Origin: Ehretia macrophylla
Taxonomy: Eukaryota > Streptophyta > Magnoliopsida > Boraginales > Ehretiaceae
Direction: 5' to 3'
Assembly: GCA_037974665.1 (NCBI GenBank)
Contig: CM075773.1
Location: 63,456,763 to 63,520,762, forward strand
DNA: 64,000 bases
A program made the translations under genes and the position numbers. Below the pieces are notes generated by a model that had not been told where the DNA came from, ran no database searches, and was given only the letters and a program-made list of their open reading frames with translations. This document shows positions 32,362 through 45,466 of the stretch, piece after piece (the stretch's first letter is position 1; each line of letters starts with the position of its first letter).

Positions 32362-34826
32362 TGTAACGTCCCAAACCTAACCCCACGGTATAGGTCAAGT
32401 CCGGACCCATCACTTGAACAGAGTCTCCTCTATATCGAGGACTAAACTGGTACCTGCATATAGCTATATATAAATCCTGAACCACAACCAAACATCTCAA
32501 CACCCTAACTTCCCAGATTAATATAGTAAACCAGTTTCACAAGGCCATCCGAGCCTTGGAACAACAAAATAGATATCTGCAAGCATGCAAGTTAAACCTC
32601 TAACTTTAATTTCAAGTAGTACGTCATAGCTATAAGCCAAGCTTAACAAACTAGCTACTACACACTCAAGCATGCAACAAGAGAAATAAGTTTACTATCT
32701 ATTATTACATGCCATCTACTATCTCATCCAACATACAAGATTACAAGTCAAATACAACCACCAATTACATACAAGACCCCAAGGTCTCAAAAAGTACAGC
32801 AATCAACACCTTCACATTATAGTCAACCTTATCACACAAGAAAATCACGGAAGTTGTTCAACTTGCTCTTCTTCCTCTTCAACTACGGCTACTAGCTGGG
32901 GATTCACCTCAGCTTCTCCTGAAACATGTTAAATGAGGAGTGAGCAACAATGTTGCCTAGCGAGAGAGGTGATGCAGGATACCGGGGCGTGCAACATGAT
33001 ATGCAACAGTATATACAACAGGATAACAACATATTCAACACTAAATAACACAACTAGTGAAACAAATAGTTAACCATGTATAAAAAGGATACGGTTCACC
33101 TCTTGTCCTCAATCTTGAACCACGAGCCACGATCTTCAAGCAAGTACCGGGAAACCCTTATTCCTCCAAAGTGGGGTACTCCGGATGTACCCAGATCCTA
33201 CGACCCTTTCTCTTGAGGTAGGTCCATATGCCCAGCAGGTGAACCACACCTCTGGGGTAGTGGAGTATACTCAGCGAGAGAAAGGGGATAGGCACCATGG
33301 TAGTCGAGGGAGCACGGCAAGCCCTATGCCGCCTGTGTTTCTTGACGTTACCATGTTCGAGAAGGTTGCGCAACCCCGAGACAAATCCACGAGAATCAAG
33401 ATTTAACAAATAACACATAAGAGAGACGATAAAGTAGGCCGCCCTCGCAAATAGTCACAATATACGCAAAGTAATGAAACAACATAAAAGAGACAATAGT
33501 CATATTTCCCCACAACCTTTGCAATAAGCTCAATTCTACTCCAGACAAGCATATAAATACAAAATAACATAACCAAAAGCATTTATAAGCACCAAAGTAA
33601 CCATTTAACGCTTTTTCCCTTTCTTTAACTAAGCCATTCTTCTCCTACATGAAGTTCAAAGTTCCAAATCTATAATCCAAGCATCCTACATTCCTAAAGA
33701 AGTCAAAAGACATCTATCAAGGCCCTAAAATCCCACTTTGGAGACAAAAGCTCGGAAAGGCTCCGAGTGAGTTTTAACTATACCTACCCTATCCCGACCC
33801 CGATCTCACGCAACGAAAGCACCAAAAGTGCTTCCATGCCCCAAGGATACCTAATCCAAAGCTCAAACGTGCCCGGATTGCATTACGTGAAAAATCCCCT
33901 TTTTAAAGTTAGCTAATTTTGCACTTAACTCATTTTCGAGCAATCTAACTACGTGTGAGTGTTTAATTAGTTCCAATAATGTCTAAAGCACCTAATTGAA
34001 GCCTCAATTCAATCTAATTAGCAAATTTTAACAAAACCCTAATTTTTGGCACTATTCATCATCTTCTTTGCAATCTCAAGCTTCAACCATGAAATAGCTT
34101 TTACACAACACAATCAAGGTATATAAAGCTTGTAGAAGATATATTAAACAACATTTAAGCATAATATAGGCCAACAACAACAATTCTAGAATTGTTGAAA
34201 CTTTAATATAAACTTAAAACATCAAGAAAATGCAAATCTCCCTCACAAAGTAGTTGTAGATGCAAGGAAAAAGCTTGAGCTATGTTGAAATCCCTTGTAG
34301 AAGCTTAGTTGATATCCAAGATCAAGATTAGAAGATGAAGAAATCCCTCTTTTCCTTGCCTAGGGCTGTCGGTTTTGTGGGGCTCTTTTGCGTTTTATTT
34401 TATTTTTTTGTTTTTTGATCAATATAATGCATGTGTATGTTATGTTGAGTATATATGAATAAACATGTGCAATAAATTAAAGTCAAATACTACTAAATCT
34501 TGGTCAAACTAAGTTAAAAGTGCCAATTAATTGCTAGCTAATCTAAATCAAAGTTTACTCTTACGTAACACTATTCAACCGAAGCGAAAACCATTTTTCA
34601 AATGCATACTCCTAGGCTCTAAAGTCCAAAACGACAAGTTCTCGATTCCTTTTATATGCTATATTATCTAGGAAAAATATTAAACCGAACATTTAAGACG
34701 ATCAAATTCTTATGAATAGTGCCTAATAGTAAAGCAGTTAAACAAGAAAAAGAAATGCACATAAAATGCTCAAGTAATTTATGCAACAGTTATTTTAAAG
34801 AGGTGGTGAAATTCCCGGGCGTCACA
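32362..34826 (-). mobile_element. LTR, 2465 bp, family Y, nested/chimeric with the next segment
   Basis: Starts TGTAACGTCCC and ends GGGCGTCACA; collinear with the solo LTRs at 11830-14289 and (reversed) 48031-50516, including the GC-rich block at about 33170-33385. Its own flanks do not match (TAGTG on the left, GTAAT on the right). The left TAGTG instead matches the sequence after 36308, see the next entry. Confidence 0.8.
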
Positions 34827-36308
34827 GTAATCTTTCGCAACACTTCGCATTTCATGCACAATCAACACATATCATGCATCCACATTCGCATAATACATTA
34901 AGTAATTCCACATGATAGCCAAACACGTAAGTGAAGTAATCCATTTGAATAATTTAAGGCAAGACATTCATTTAGCACCTAAACTACTCATATAACAAAA
35001 AAAAAACACATAAACACCCATTATACACAAGAACACTACTCGGACCCCCTTAGGTTCACCACACACAAACACGCCACATTCACTTTATTTGAGCAACTAA
35101 TAAGTGATCATAGTCTCTACAACACATATAACTCAATAAATAAGCTAAAACTAAGCATTAAGGCACTAGCTTCATTTTTCCCCCTTTTGAATTCAATAAG
35201 CGAACACTAGTTTTAGCCAAGTTTTTTTTAACTAAAGCATCTAGATAATCTCAACTTCAATTATGGGACCAAATTCAAGCATTAACCTAGTATTCAAGGG
35301 TCTAAATGCATTAATTCTAAGGTGCGCACGCAAAGGGTCGTGAAAATCAACAGTCTCGAAATTCGATAAATTTTAACGTGGGGCCATTTTATCCACCCAA
35401 CAACTCATAACTAGCATTAGAATTAAATTTGGAATATTATTTATTGGGTCTGCATAAATAGTGCCCGTCAAGACTTTAAAAAAAAAGATTTCATACATAT
35501 ATCTCATAAACACACGAAACAACTATAAAAACATGTTCTCCTAATCCTAGAGACATGATATATAGCATCAAAACAAATAACAACAAGCATATATAGCAAT
35601 TTCTATTTTGAACATAAACTACAAAACATGTAAAAATGCTTAATTTTGTAAAATCCCTCACAAAGTTTTCGTTTCGAAATGCGAAAACGAACGGTAGAAA
35701 GATATAGGACACCAAGATGAGTCCGAATATGCAATTTGAGCTTCAAACTCCTTCATTTACACCTTTAAAGAGCCAAAATTGCGTAAAATTTATTATTCCC
35801 GTAATAAGGGTTTGGTGGCTGATTTGGAGTATTTTTTGGCTGATTTTGAACTTGTATGGTGTTAACATGAAGTCAAAGGGTCAAAGGATGATATATGTGA
35901 GTGGAAAATCACTATTTGCTTTAAAAACGTTACTTTAACACGCTAAAAGTCAACTTTAATATCATATTTTGTTGCAAATTTAATTTTTTTTCTAAACCAA
36001 TAATCAAAAATATAATGGTAGACTAGTTTTTAAAATGTTTAAAAGACTAGTTTTAAAAATTTTACGTGAATGATAAATAATTGGAACTTAACGCACTTTA
36101 AATGCAATTTTCACTAAAAATTCTTATGAAAATAATATGAGTGCACATATTTCATGTAATAAAAGAAATAAAAACGAAATTATACATTATATGACAAATA
36201 ATCAATTTAAACAAGTAAAAGCATGTAATTTACAATTTAAATAATTAAATACACGTAAATAACAATTAAACAAGTAATTGCACATAAATTCGGGACCGGG
36301 GTCTCACA
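34827..36308 (-). mobile_element. 3' part of a second LTR (X) interrupted by LTR Y
   Basis: It ends CCGGGGTCTCACA and is followed by TAGTG (36309-36313), identical to the TAGTG before 32362. The best reading is an LTR X inserted with a TAGTG duplication, LTR Y nested in it, and later loss of the left part of X by recombination between the similar TGTAAC starts. Its end resembles the LTR at 17450-19875 (ggggtttcaca). No coding sequence. Confidence 0.6.
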
Positions 36309-36550
36309 TAGTGTGTAAATGAAATTGTTAGTAAATATATCCATATTTCAATACATCATATATTTTACAAAAACAAATAATAGTATTTGAGTCTTATTAA
36401 CTTTTTTTTGTTTGGCAAAACGAGGGGAACTTTCCTCTGGGGTTTTATTAATTATCAAAAAAAAGAAGTACAAGGTTGGAGGGGGACCAAACTTGACTTG
36501 CAGTGGAGGGCGGGAAACTGAAGCCTGTCCTACCGTCCTAACTACTCCAA

Positions 36551-36571
36551 AAGAGGTACAAGTTACCTCTT
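36551..36571. repeat. Short perfect inverted repeat
   Basis: aagaggta, a 5-nt loop, then tacctctt. Confidence 0.75.
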
Positions 36572-36596
36572 CTTACAAAGATCCTAATCAAGCTTC

Positions 36597-36655
36597 TTAA
36601 TTGAGTTGTTAAGTGGAAAGATGTATAACATCTTTCCAAGAAACAACTCAATTAA
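36597..36655. repeat. 28-bp arm inverted repeat with a 3-nt loop
   Basis: Left arm 36597-36624 begins ttaattgagttgtt and ends ggaaagatgt; the right arm 36628-36655 is its inverse except for a 4-base mismatch bubble in the middle (aagt against tctt). The loop is ata. Confidence 0.85.
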
Positions 36656-37291
36656 TAGCAACAAGCAAAAAGATACAAAACTGAAAAATTACAATAAAGG
36701 CACTCAAAAGGAACCTATAATCTAAGTTGTGGGAGAGCTGCTTTATCAAGATGGATCAAACCTCGAAGCCTTTTAAAGCTATTTGTATCCTCAAAAACTT
36801 GAAGACCCGTAGCAGGAACTTCAAGATTAGCAAGAAATCAACTGGCTAGTTACCTTATCTAAAAATGTGAGAGATTGTGGCTCAACATTCTTTAAGGAGT
36901 TTTCTACCTACTTCTCTTTCATAACATATATCCCATGATCTTTTTTTTTTGCTAATTTAGCAAGTCATTCCATTAATCTCAATAAAACTCATTACATCAT
37001 GACACAAAAACTATGGCACCAAACCAGACAAGTAATTCATAAGTTGGTTGCCATCAATATTCTAAAAAGTACAAATACGTGTGTTAGTTATATTTCTCCT
37101 ATATTTATGTACGTTCCTGATTTTATACTTTACAACAAACCTGATTTTCTCAAAAACACGCTCTTCATTAAGAGAAACCTGGTCATGAATCCTTTTGTTT
37201 CTTTCACTCCAAAGTTTATAAATTGTGGCTGAGAACAAATATTTAAGAACAAGTGATTAGAGCTGATCACATATGCAAACTTCAATCAGCC

Positions 37292-39243
37292 TGTCACGCC
37301 CCCAAATTTGCTGAGCAAATTTAGAGACGAGACCGCCGTAAACCTAAGAAGATCAACTTCCGAAACTCGCAAGACAACTAGGCAGTTCACAAAAACCATA
37401 ACAAATACAGTAATCGCAGAGCATTTGAACCGTAATAACATAATACATGTTGAAAGTCCCAAAGTCAAATCTAGATAAGTCTCCAAACACAACAATTTTC
37501 ATACTGGAACCTAATTTGACTACAATAAAATTGATAATAGCTCAAAGGAATGACAAAAAGTGCAAGGCGTTCATAGACACCTAAACTGAAATCTGATGTC
37601 CTCAATATGGTTATCTACCCGAATCCCGACTACAGTGCTTATTCCTTAAGATCTGCAAAAATAAATTTTGAAAATAGAAATACAAAAATGAGATATGAAT
37701 CTCAGTAGGTAGAGCCCTCAAAAATGAAACCGCACTATAAAAAACATACGATATTTAATTTGATAAACAATAGGATATAATCTACCAAAAAAAAAAAAAA
37801 TCAAAGTCTAGCGAAATGCCATACTCACATATACCATAACCAATATCAGTTATGCGAATAACGAAATTAATTAACATAGCGTCATAACAAAAATGAAACC
37901 CAATAGTACAAATAGTGTATCCAACAATACAATGGCCGAGGCTACATACTGGTAGTACAATCCCAAAAAGTGATTTGTTGTCGCACATACCACCAAAAGC
38001 AAGCGGGAGTCCCTTACGAAATGATAGTGCACTACCCCACGATATGTTGGTGTACGATCCCCACCAACAAAGGGCACGAAAGTACGGCCTCGAAATAAAT
38101 GACACAAGGGTTTAAATTCATTATGATACATGATTCATATCAGTGTCAAAGGAAAACCGTTCATAAATTATATGGTACAAATACGCTAAAACTTTTAAAT
38201 CCCAAGTTTCGTTTTAAACTTCCAAACTTTTGTAGCTATATAATATCCTTAAGAACTTTAGGAAAACAATTTAAGAATTCACTCGAGAATATATTTAAAA
38301 CAATTTAAAACAAAACCATGCAAAGACAAAAGTGTAATTAAAAGAACACTGTAGAGAATTTGTAATGTTTTAATTGCCACAGACCCTTTTTGTTTATTCC
38401 TTTAGTGAACCGATGGCCAAAGTTCATTGCTGAGAATGTCACTGTATGAACAGTGATGTCACTGTTCATACGGTGACATTATAAGATTTTTTTTCTTTTT
38501 ATTTGAAACTATAAAATATTTTTACTTTTTTTACTCTTTTTTTTGGCAAATACATACTATATACTAATAAGAAAATCAATGCGTACATATCAAAATTTAA
38601 GAAGCCATAGTGTATGAAATAAACTAAAGGATTAACATACAAGTTTAAATAGAAAAAAATAGTGGCTTAATAAGTAAATTTATAATATTTACAAGATACA
38701 TACCAAAACAATAAATTAATAGAAAATCATAAGGCATCTCAGTAAGTTCGAACAAAAAATAAATAAATTTAACAATTTTGATAGGTGCAAAATAGATTGG
38801 TAATTTGTATCCACCTCGTAGACATAATAAAACATATTTCATAAAAAGGAAAGGGGTATTACTATCAAGGAGGGTCTTCCTACTTACCTCTTTTTATTGC
38901 ACGTTATGAAGTCTAGAAATCCATGAACCCTTCGAGCCAATCATAATTCTAGATGTGTGGGTACACAACAATAAAGATTCCATGGAAATCCGCTAAGGCG
39001 CAAGTCCAAATCATTATAAAAAAAAAATCTCTTTTTTTCGGGAGGCAATAGAAGATGGAGAATATTTATATGATAAATCTAGGGTTAGAAATTAAGTAAT
39101 AAGGCTGGGCCCTTAGTTAAACATTTTCAAAAAATAATAACCATAAAATCCAAGTCCAACTAGGATTTTACTTGCCAATAAATCATCCTAATTATATCAT
39201 TATATCTGGGTTAGTCTAACTACCAAAATTATGGGTCGTTATA
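37292..39243 (-). mobile_element. 3' LTR of the non-coding element, 1952 bp
   Basis: On the + strand it starts TGTCACGCCCCC and ends GGGTCGTTATA (CA changed to TA). It aligns with 45467-47395 except for small indels near 37715-37760 and 38000-38030. Confidence 0.8.
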
Positions 39244-39270
39244 GTCTTCCTCCCTAAAAAAAAGTTTCAT
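39244..39270 (-). promoter_or_regulatory. Polypurine tract
   Basis: The minus strand reads tttttttagggaggaaga just before the LTR start (TATAACGACCC). This is the expected plus-strand priming site; the same arrangement recurs at 47396-47420. Confidence 0.7.
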
Positions 39271-41384
39271 CCTCGAAACTTACATACTTCAATTCCAAAG
39301 AAATTCATTACTTTCGTTGTTAGACGAAGAAATACGTTCGAGTAAAGCATTCATAATTATCTCCCTGGCAAATCTATTTTACCAAAAACCTTTAAGTTAA
39401 AGCTTAACCTACCACTTATATAACCCCAAAACATGATAAATCATATTCTTTCTTAACAATACGTGTAAAGATCCTTCCAAGGATTTTTTTTTCTTTTCAA
39501 AATCTCAAAGTCCATGACCTACTACATTTCTTGAAATTTCGTATCTTAATCATGGCCGTTAAAAGCACACCAATATGTTACCAATCAATAAAACTAGTAT
39601 GGAAGGTTTACAACTTACTGACACATGTTTACTTTCACACTAACAAGTCATTGTCATGCATGTTCATCCACAAAATGATGTAAATTTCAATAAAAATATT
39701 AGTACCATCAAGTTATTTAGGTGATCTTCATATCGTTTTATCTCACTCGTACATTGTTAAACATCGATAAAAATCCTCAAGGAGTTCAAGTTACAAAATG
39801 GGTTGAGTAGTTGATCATATGCCTCAGATCATAACAAAAGTTGCATTGATTCAATATTTCGTTGAATAAGCAATGAGCTTACCATGTCTAGTTCGTCGTT
39901 AAAAGAAAATCCAAACCAATATTACACAACGAGTATGCATTCCAATTCATTGAGCATATACCTAGATGAGGAATCCAAACCTTTCCTCATACTCATATAC
40001 TTTAATTGAGACCTACAAATCATCATCTATAAGCCAAAACTAAACAGAGTAATCCTCAATAGGAATTACCAAACTATCAAGTTAAACCTAGTCATGACTC
40101 TCATATACTTGAATTCAAATAAAATGTATGTCTGCCCAAATCATATCATGGATTTACAAGGATCCTACTACTCCTTTTCATCAACCATTAATGTTATCTA
40201 TCATTCCAGTCTTCATGATTTATTTACACCAACGTATAGAAAAAATGACTATCAATAGTTGATCGTACTCATCAAACGTTCCAGCCATTCAAAATAAAAT
40301 CAGCTAAAGAACCTCAAACTCAAATAGTTGGTTGTAAATAACCAAAGCTAAGAAGACCCATGTTCAATACTCATGAAAATGTGTTCTATATAGGAGTCAT
40401 GAAATAACACTACATATTTTTTAAAATTCTAACCTGCTACACAAGACAGTAAGCAAAAAAAAAAGAGAAGTGAGTGGAGGGATGTAGGAGGAAGACATTT
40501 CATAGTTTAATAACATTGCAAAGGAGTATAGCTTAATGAACTCATAACTTCAAACTAGTTGGACCAAGATTCTTAGCATGGTAACAACAAGTAGGCGAGT
40601 AGAACATAGCAATGAACAGGATTGTGCGTATGACAAGTTTTGGAATTTTCAATTTCGTGATGGGTACTAAAATATAAAGGACAGTAAACTTCCATTAATA
40701 TATAGGCACATGGATTGGATTGACAAAGAATTAGCAACCGGAATTGGCAATATTGAAACAAAATTTTGTAACATCAATAAATACACTTCGCTCAAAATAT
40801 CACTTTGGGCTAAAGCAAAAAGAACCGGGATCTATTCGTAACATAGAATGATTTAATAGAACAAGGCTAGCTACTGAAATTGCGGTTAGTGAGGAGTTAT
40901 TATAGATGTATTGAAAGCATGCTTGATGCGTCATAATTAACAGCAAGTAGAGGCTTATCGTTAAAGTCAGCTTTAGTAATAGAACTTACAAAACTTGTTC
41001 AATAGATTAGGCAAGGATTCGAATAATGATTAGAAAAAGGGGTGGAATCAATTCTATGAGAGAAGAAATAAAATTAGGATAGCCTAAGCAACATTAACAA
41101 GGCATGGTGAATGCATGGTACCAATATGGGGTGAACGAGAAAGGAAAATAAGCAAAGTAAGTTTTCATGTTTCAAGAGTATAACTTTGGGTCTGAAGTTT
41201 TAGTCATAAGTTTTTAGAATCAAGAAAATTTCCGTCAGAAGAACTTAATCATACTCCATAGTTGGAGAGATTCAATGAAAAGTATCAAAGAATAATTCAA
41301 GCATGTAGAATATATAAACTGCATACAGATAAATGTCAAGTCACTCGGTGTCTTATCTCTTAGACATAAGCCTTTGGTCGCCAT
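39271..41384 (-). mobile_element. Internal region of the non-coding element, part 1
   Basis: No motif of retrotransposon proteins on either strand; AT-rich, with stops in all frames. The first ~230 bp recur at 47420-47636. Confidence 0.55.
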
Positions 41385-42017
41385 TGTAATGCCCCGATCC
41401 CTTACTAGACCGGAGGCCCCGATTCCATTCCCGAGGTTACGAAAAATGAGAGGAAAACGGACGGAGTCTCCCCTATTTATAGGACTAATAGTTTACCTGC
41501 ACACAAAATATAAACCCAAGAAACCATAACCCAAACTCTTTAACAGCTCCCATCCTCCATTACCATCACATTCAACAACTCCTCAAGGCCATCTAAGCCT
41601 TGGAACTCAACAAAAGTCCACAAGCAAGCATGCAGTAGATTATAGAATTCCTACAACCAGCATAGACAAGGCACGCAGGCCTCAAAAGAAACATAATTCA
41701 TTACAAGTACACATCGAATTAACAACAAACTAAAACATCCGTTCAAGGTGAATCCCGAGCTTCCTTTATCTCCAACTTTATAGGCTCCAAACCTGAAATG
41801 GTTAGAAGAGGGATGAGCATACTACAATGCGTATGCCTAGTGAGGGAGGGAACATAAAATCGGGGAGTTTTTGAAAAGGTTTTCGTGCAATGCAGGTAAA
41901 GCATAAAATCAATTAACAAGATACGTACTCATTGGAGATAATAAAACTAAATAACATATTCAGGAACTATAACTAAGTACAAGCAATAAGATAAAAAGCA
42001 AGACTTTGTAACTTATT

Positions 42018-42349
42018 AACCACATAAACATAATTAACAATATGAGACCAATATACAATTAGCAACTAAGTGTTACATATCAAAGAAATGAGAATATTCA
42101 CATCAAGTCAAGTATACAATTTCATATAAGATCACCTTTAAAGGCAACTCTCCAAGGAACAAGGGCCCAAGCGAGAGTTACAATAGCCACGTAAACACAA
42201 TTAACAAGGCGAGACCAATGTACAATTAACAATTAAGTGTCACATAAAAAAGGAAAGAGAGTAACCACATCAAGATAAGTATACGATATAATTACAAGAT
42301 CATAATCCAAGATAACTCTCCAAGGAACAAGGGCCCAAGCGAGAGTTAC
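42018..42349. repeat. ~165-bp tandem duplication in the solo LTR
   Basis: Two diverged units, each with cacataaac.ataattaacaa, gagaccaat.tacaatta and the conserved ccaaggaacaagggcccaag. Confidence 0.75.
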
Positions 42350-42424
42350 GCAATAGATATCCACGTAACGAGATAGCAATTAGATCGATTAGCACGAATA
42401 TCACGTAAACAAGCTCGACTCAAT

Positions 42425-42590
42425 CAAAAGTTAACTTGCGACACATTCTAGAGATATATCCTGACACATTCAAGTGATTAACACTACACCTTCAGGAACT
42501 ATGTTCCGACACATTGTAAATTCAGGGGTTATATTCTGGCACATTCAGGAGATATACTACGACACATTCAGGTGTTTAGCACCACACATC
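42425..42590. repeat. Degenerate short tandem repeats
   Basis: Several copies of gacacattcagg or close variants, spaced about 25-40 bp. Confidence 0.65.
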
Positions 42591-44197
42591 AATTAACCAC
42601 ACAAAATAGCCCAAGCAATCAAATCATGTAATAACCATACACTCATTTCATATTGCAAGAAAACAACACTTATCATGCTCTAATTCCCATAATTCTTTAC
42701 TTTACAATCAAGCTAGACAATCAACTTTATACTTACAAATCAACACATACTCAGCAATTTATATGGTAATAACCCTTTAGCAATTAAAACTAGCATAACA
42801 CTTAACAATTTGATTATTCTAATTCCATTCAAGTATTCATGTAGTCAAGTTAAACATCTTGCAATACATGAGAATACAAGGTAACTATCACATATAAACT
42901 AAGCAATAGCACAAGCATTTATCACATAACCTACAATTACCCCCTCTATGATCAAATTCAATTAACCAAGTTCTAGGCAAGTTCATTTTCTAACTTGTAA
43001 CATAAGTCTAATTTATCAAATAAATCACCTATGCTAATGACCTCCAAATTCTCTGGTTTTTATATATAAATGTAGCTCTTCGAGTGTAGATGACTTTAGA
43101 ATCAAACAGAGCTCGATTCCGATTTAAATTCAGCAAGTTATGACCTTTTCCATGTGACTGCGCAAACTGACCAGTACCAGAGATTTTCAGGACATATTTA
43201 TAAAATGGCTAAATCGATAAGTTAAAACGTTAGAATTAGCCTTCGAACTAGAAATCAACATTTGCTCTAAACTGCCTAATCTAGTGACTACATAAATTTC
43301 GTTAAGTTTCAAGCACGTTTACTATGTTAAAAAACTCGCAAAATCAAGGGCAGTGCACTAACCCGAAACAGGACACATACATATGCATATTCATTGTTAT
43401 CATTTTGTTTATTTCCTTACAATTTCGTTAGCTTTAGCTTATTTAACTCTAATACACTTCTTTGAGGCCTTATATCAAACATCTAAACCTCATACATGAA
43501 CTTTAACTAATCAACTACAATACTATTAAGGTTACTTACAACACTTAACAACACATGAGCAAAAGAGAACTTCTACCACACCAAGCATGCTACAAATCAT
43601 CTTCTAATGCAATTATAAGCTCATACATCATTCAATAACTTCACACTAAACTTGATAGAAGCAAGATATAGGAAAACAATGCACATAGAGATGAATTTCC
43701 CTCACCTAAACACGAAGAAGAGCATGAAAAAATAGCTTGGAACCACTTCTTTTTCCTTCTTTTCTTCATTTTCTTCTCTATGTCGCATGTTGTGTGCATG
43801 CAGAATTTTGTGTGTGTGTAGAGACCAATGTGTAATGTGTGTGTTTTGTGTGTTTGTTTTGTTTTATTTTGGTCAATTGTTAGGTAGGATATTTAAATAA
43901 ATGACCCATTTGCCCTCTTAACTAAATGTTTAATTCTAACTAATTTAGTTCCTATTTGCAAATTGAAAACACTTAAATAATGCCTATGATATGCCTACGA
44001 TACTTAGAATATGAAAATGCACGTGAATGTACGCTAAATGAGATGAATGTACGTTTTCCAAGAAATATAAAAAGTAATGCTAATAATTATATGCAAACAA
44101 TTAAGGCAACATGTAAATGTACGGGAATGATTAAAATAAGCATATTAATATATGCAAGTAAATAAAACAACTATATGCTCGGGGTCGGGGTGTTATA

Positions 44198-45444
44198 ACC
44201 ATCGTAAACTTCTTAAGTTTCCAAGAACAAGTCAAGTGGCAATCCAATATCGTAGGAGTTCGTCTGAATTAAATCGATTATGTTTAAGCTTAAATCATCA
44301 CATAATGATCCTTTCAATTTTTCATAACACAATAAATTATCACTTGATATTTCACCACAGTCATCTCTTCCAAGTCTCCAAGCAATTATCTACAATTTAA
44401 ATAGAGTAACGGATTAAAGTTGTTAGAACTTAAAGAATCCCACTACTATTCCATGAGATTGGAAAGGTTATCATTCAAATATATTTATACAAATCAAAGT
44501 CTCAAGATCATTTTGATAGTCTAACTCAAATCTTGGACCAAAGAATAACCTTCGATATCCCTCTAATATTTTCGTTGAAGGAAATTATCTAGTATGGCGT
44601 GGCAATTGCAACTAATAACATCAATGAAATCTTTTAAAAGACATTTTCTAAAATCCTTATATACAGCAGTTGTCTATGCACAATCTCAACACATGTCCGT
44701 AAAGTCTTCTGATAAACAAAGAAATATTAGCATAGTCCTCTGATTGACAAACTCTTTATATCTATCTACTATTGAAAATTTGAAAATAAAATATTCCAAA
44801 GAGTGCAACATTACTTCTTAATAGCTTGAAAACTGCCGGAAGCATCATATGAGGAGATCATATAATTGAAACTCAAGATGTAAATCACACAATTTCTTCT
44901 TCTTTTTACTTTTTATTTTTTATTTTTCCCAACAAAGGGTCTAATTAGACAAAAACCATAAGCCCTTTATCCACGCAATGTAGTCTGTAGAGCGTAAAAT
45001 CCTAAGAACTTTCATTGAACACATAATACATTTCAAAAGATTCTAAACCCATAAAACAACATTACTAATTATGCGAGCAAACTAAACGACAAGTTCACCT
45101 TCAAATACATTTAGTCATTAACAATTAAACTTACAATTGTCTAAAGTCATAGGCCTAAATACGATATCTTAAATCAGATTACAGGACCATAAACCTATTG
45201 CTTCTACTTTCTAAAGCATCATTAATACTCGACAATGCAAAACCATTAGAATCTAAGGCTTTGTTGGATACTCACTACCAAGTAGAATATGAATATGTAA
45301 TTGATACTATAGACCCCATGGTAACAACAACAAAAACTCCAAAATGTCACCAGTAATCCTAGTTAGTCATTGAATTTTAATCCTGACCAAGCAATTCATA
45401 CTAGAAATTCCTATACACGAAATCATCATCACTCAAGAGATCAT
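44198..45444 (-). mobile_element. Internal region of the non-coding element, part 2
   Basis: Leader side of the element. No coding motif seen. Confidence 0.5.
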
Positions 45445-45466
45445 GACCTAAGCTCTGATACTACTC
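45445..45466 (-). promoter_or_regulatory. Primer-binding site (iMet-type)
   Basis: The minus strand directly after the 5' LTR reads agtagtatcagagcttagg; plant iMet sites usually read tggtatcagagc, so it is slightly changed. Confidence 0.7.

Larger units (their letters stand above)
36314..37291. other. Non-coding DNA with possible LINE/SINE-like tail and hairpins
   Basis: Around 36405-36540 the sequence tggcaaaacgaggggaac.. and ..ttgacttgcagtggaggg looks like a decayed non-LTR element tail on the minus strand (poly-A-like run at about 36402 on the complementary strand). Two hairpins at 36551-36655 follow. The rest is unremarkable. Confidence 0.35.
41385..44197 (-). mobile_element. Nested solo LTR, 2813 bp
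   Basis: Starts TGTAATGCCCCG and ends GGGGTGTTATA. The flanks GCCAT (41380-41384) and ACCAT (44198-44202) match at 4 of 5. The start agrees with the 438-bp mini LTR at 3685 and the end of the LTR at 50516. It contains a ~165-bp tandem duplication and short gacacattcagg repeats, listed separately. A 5-base target duplication and lack of an internal region fit a solo LTR. Confidence 0.75.
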
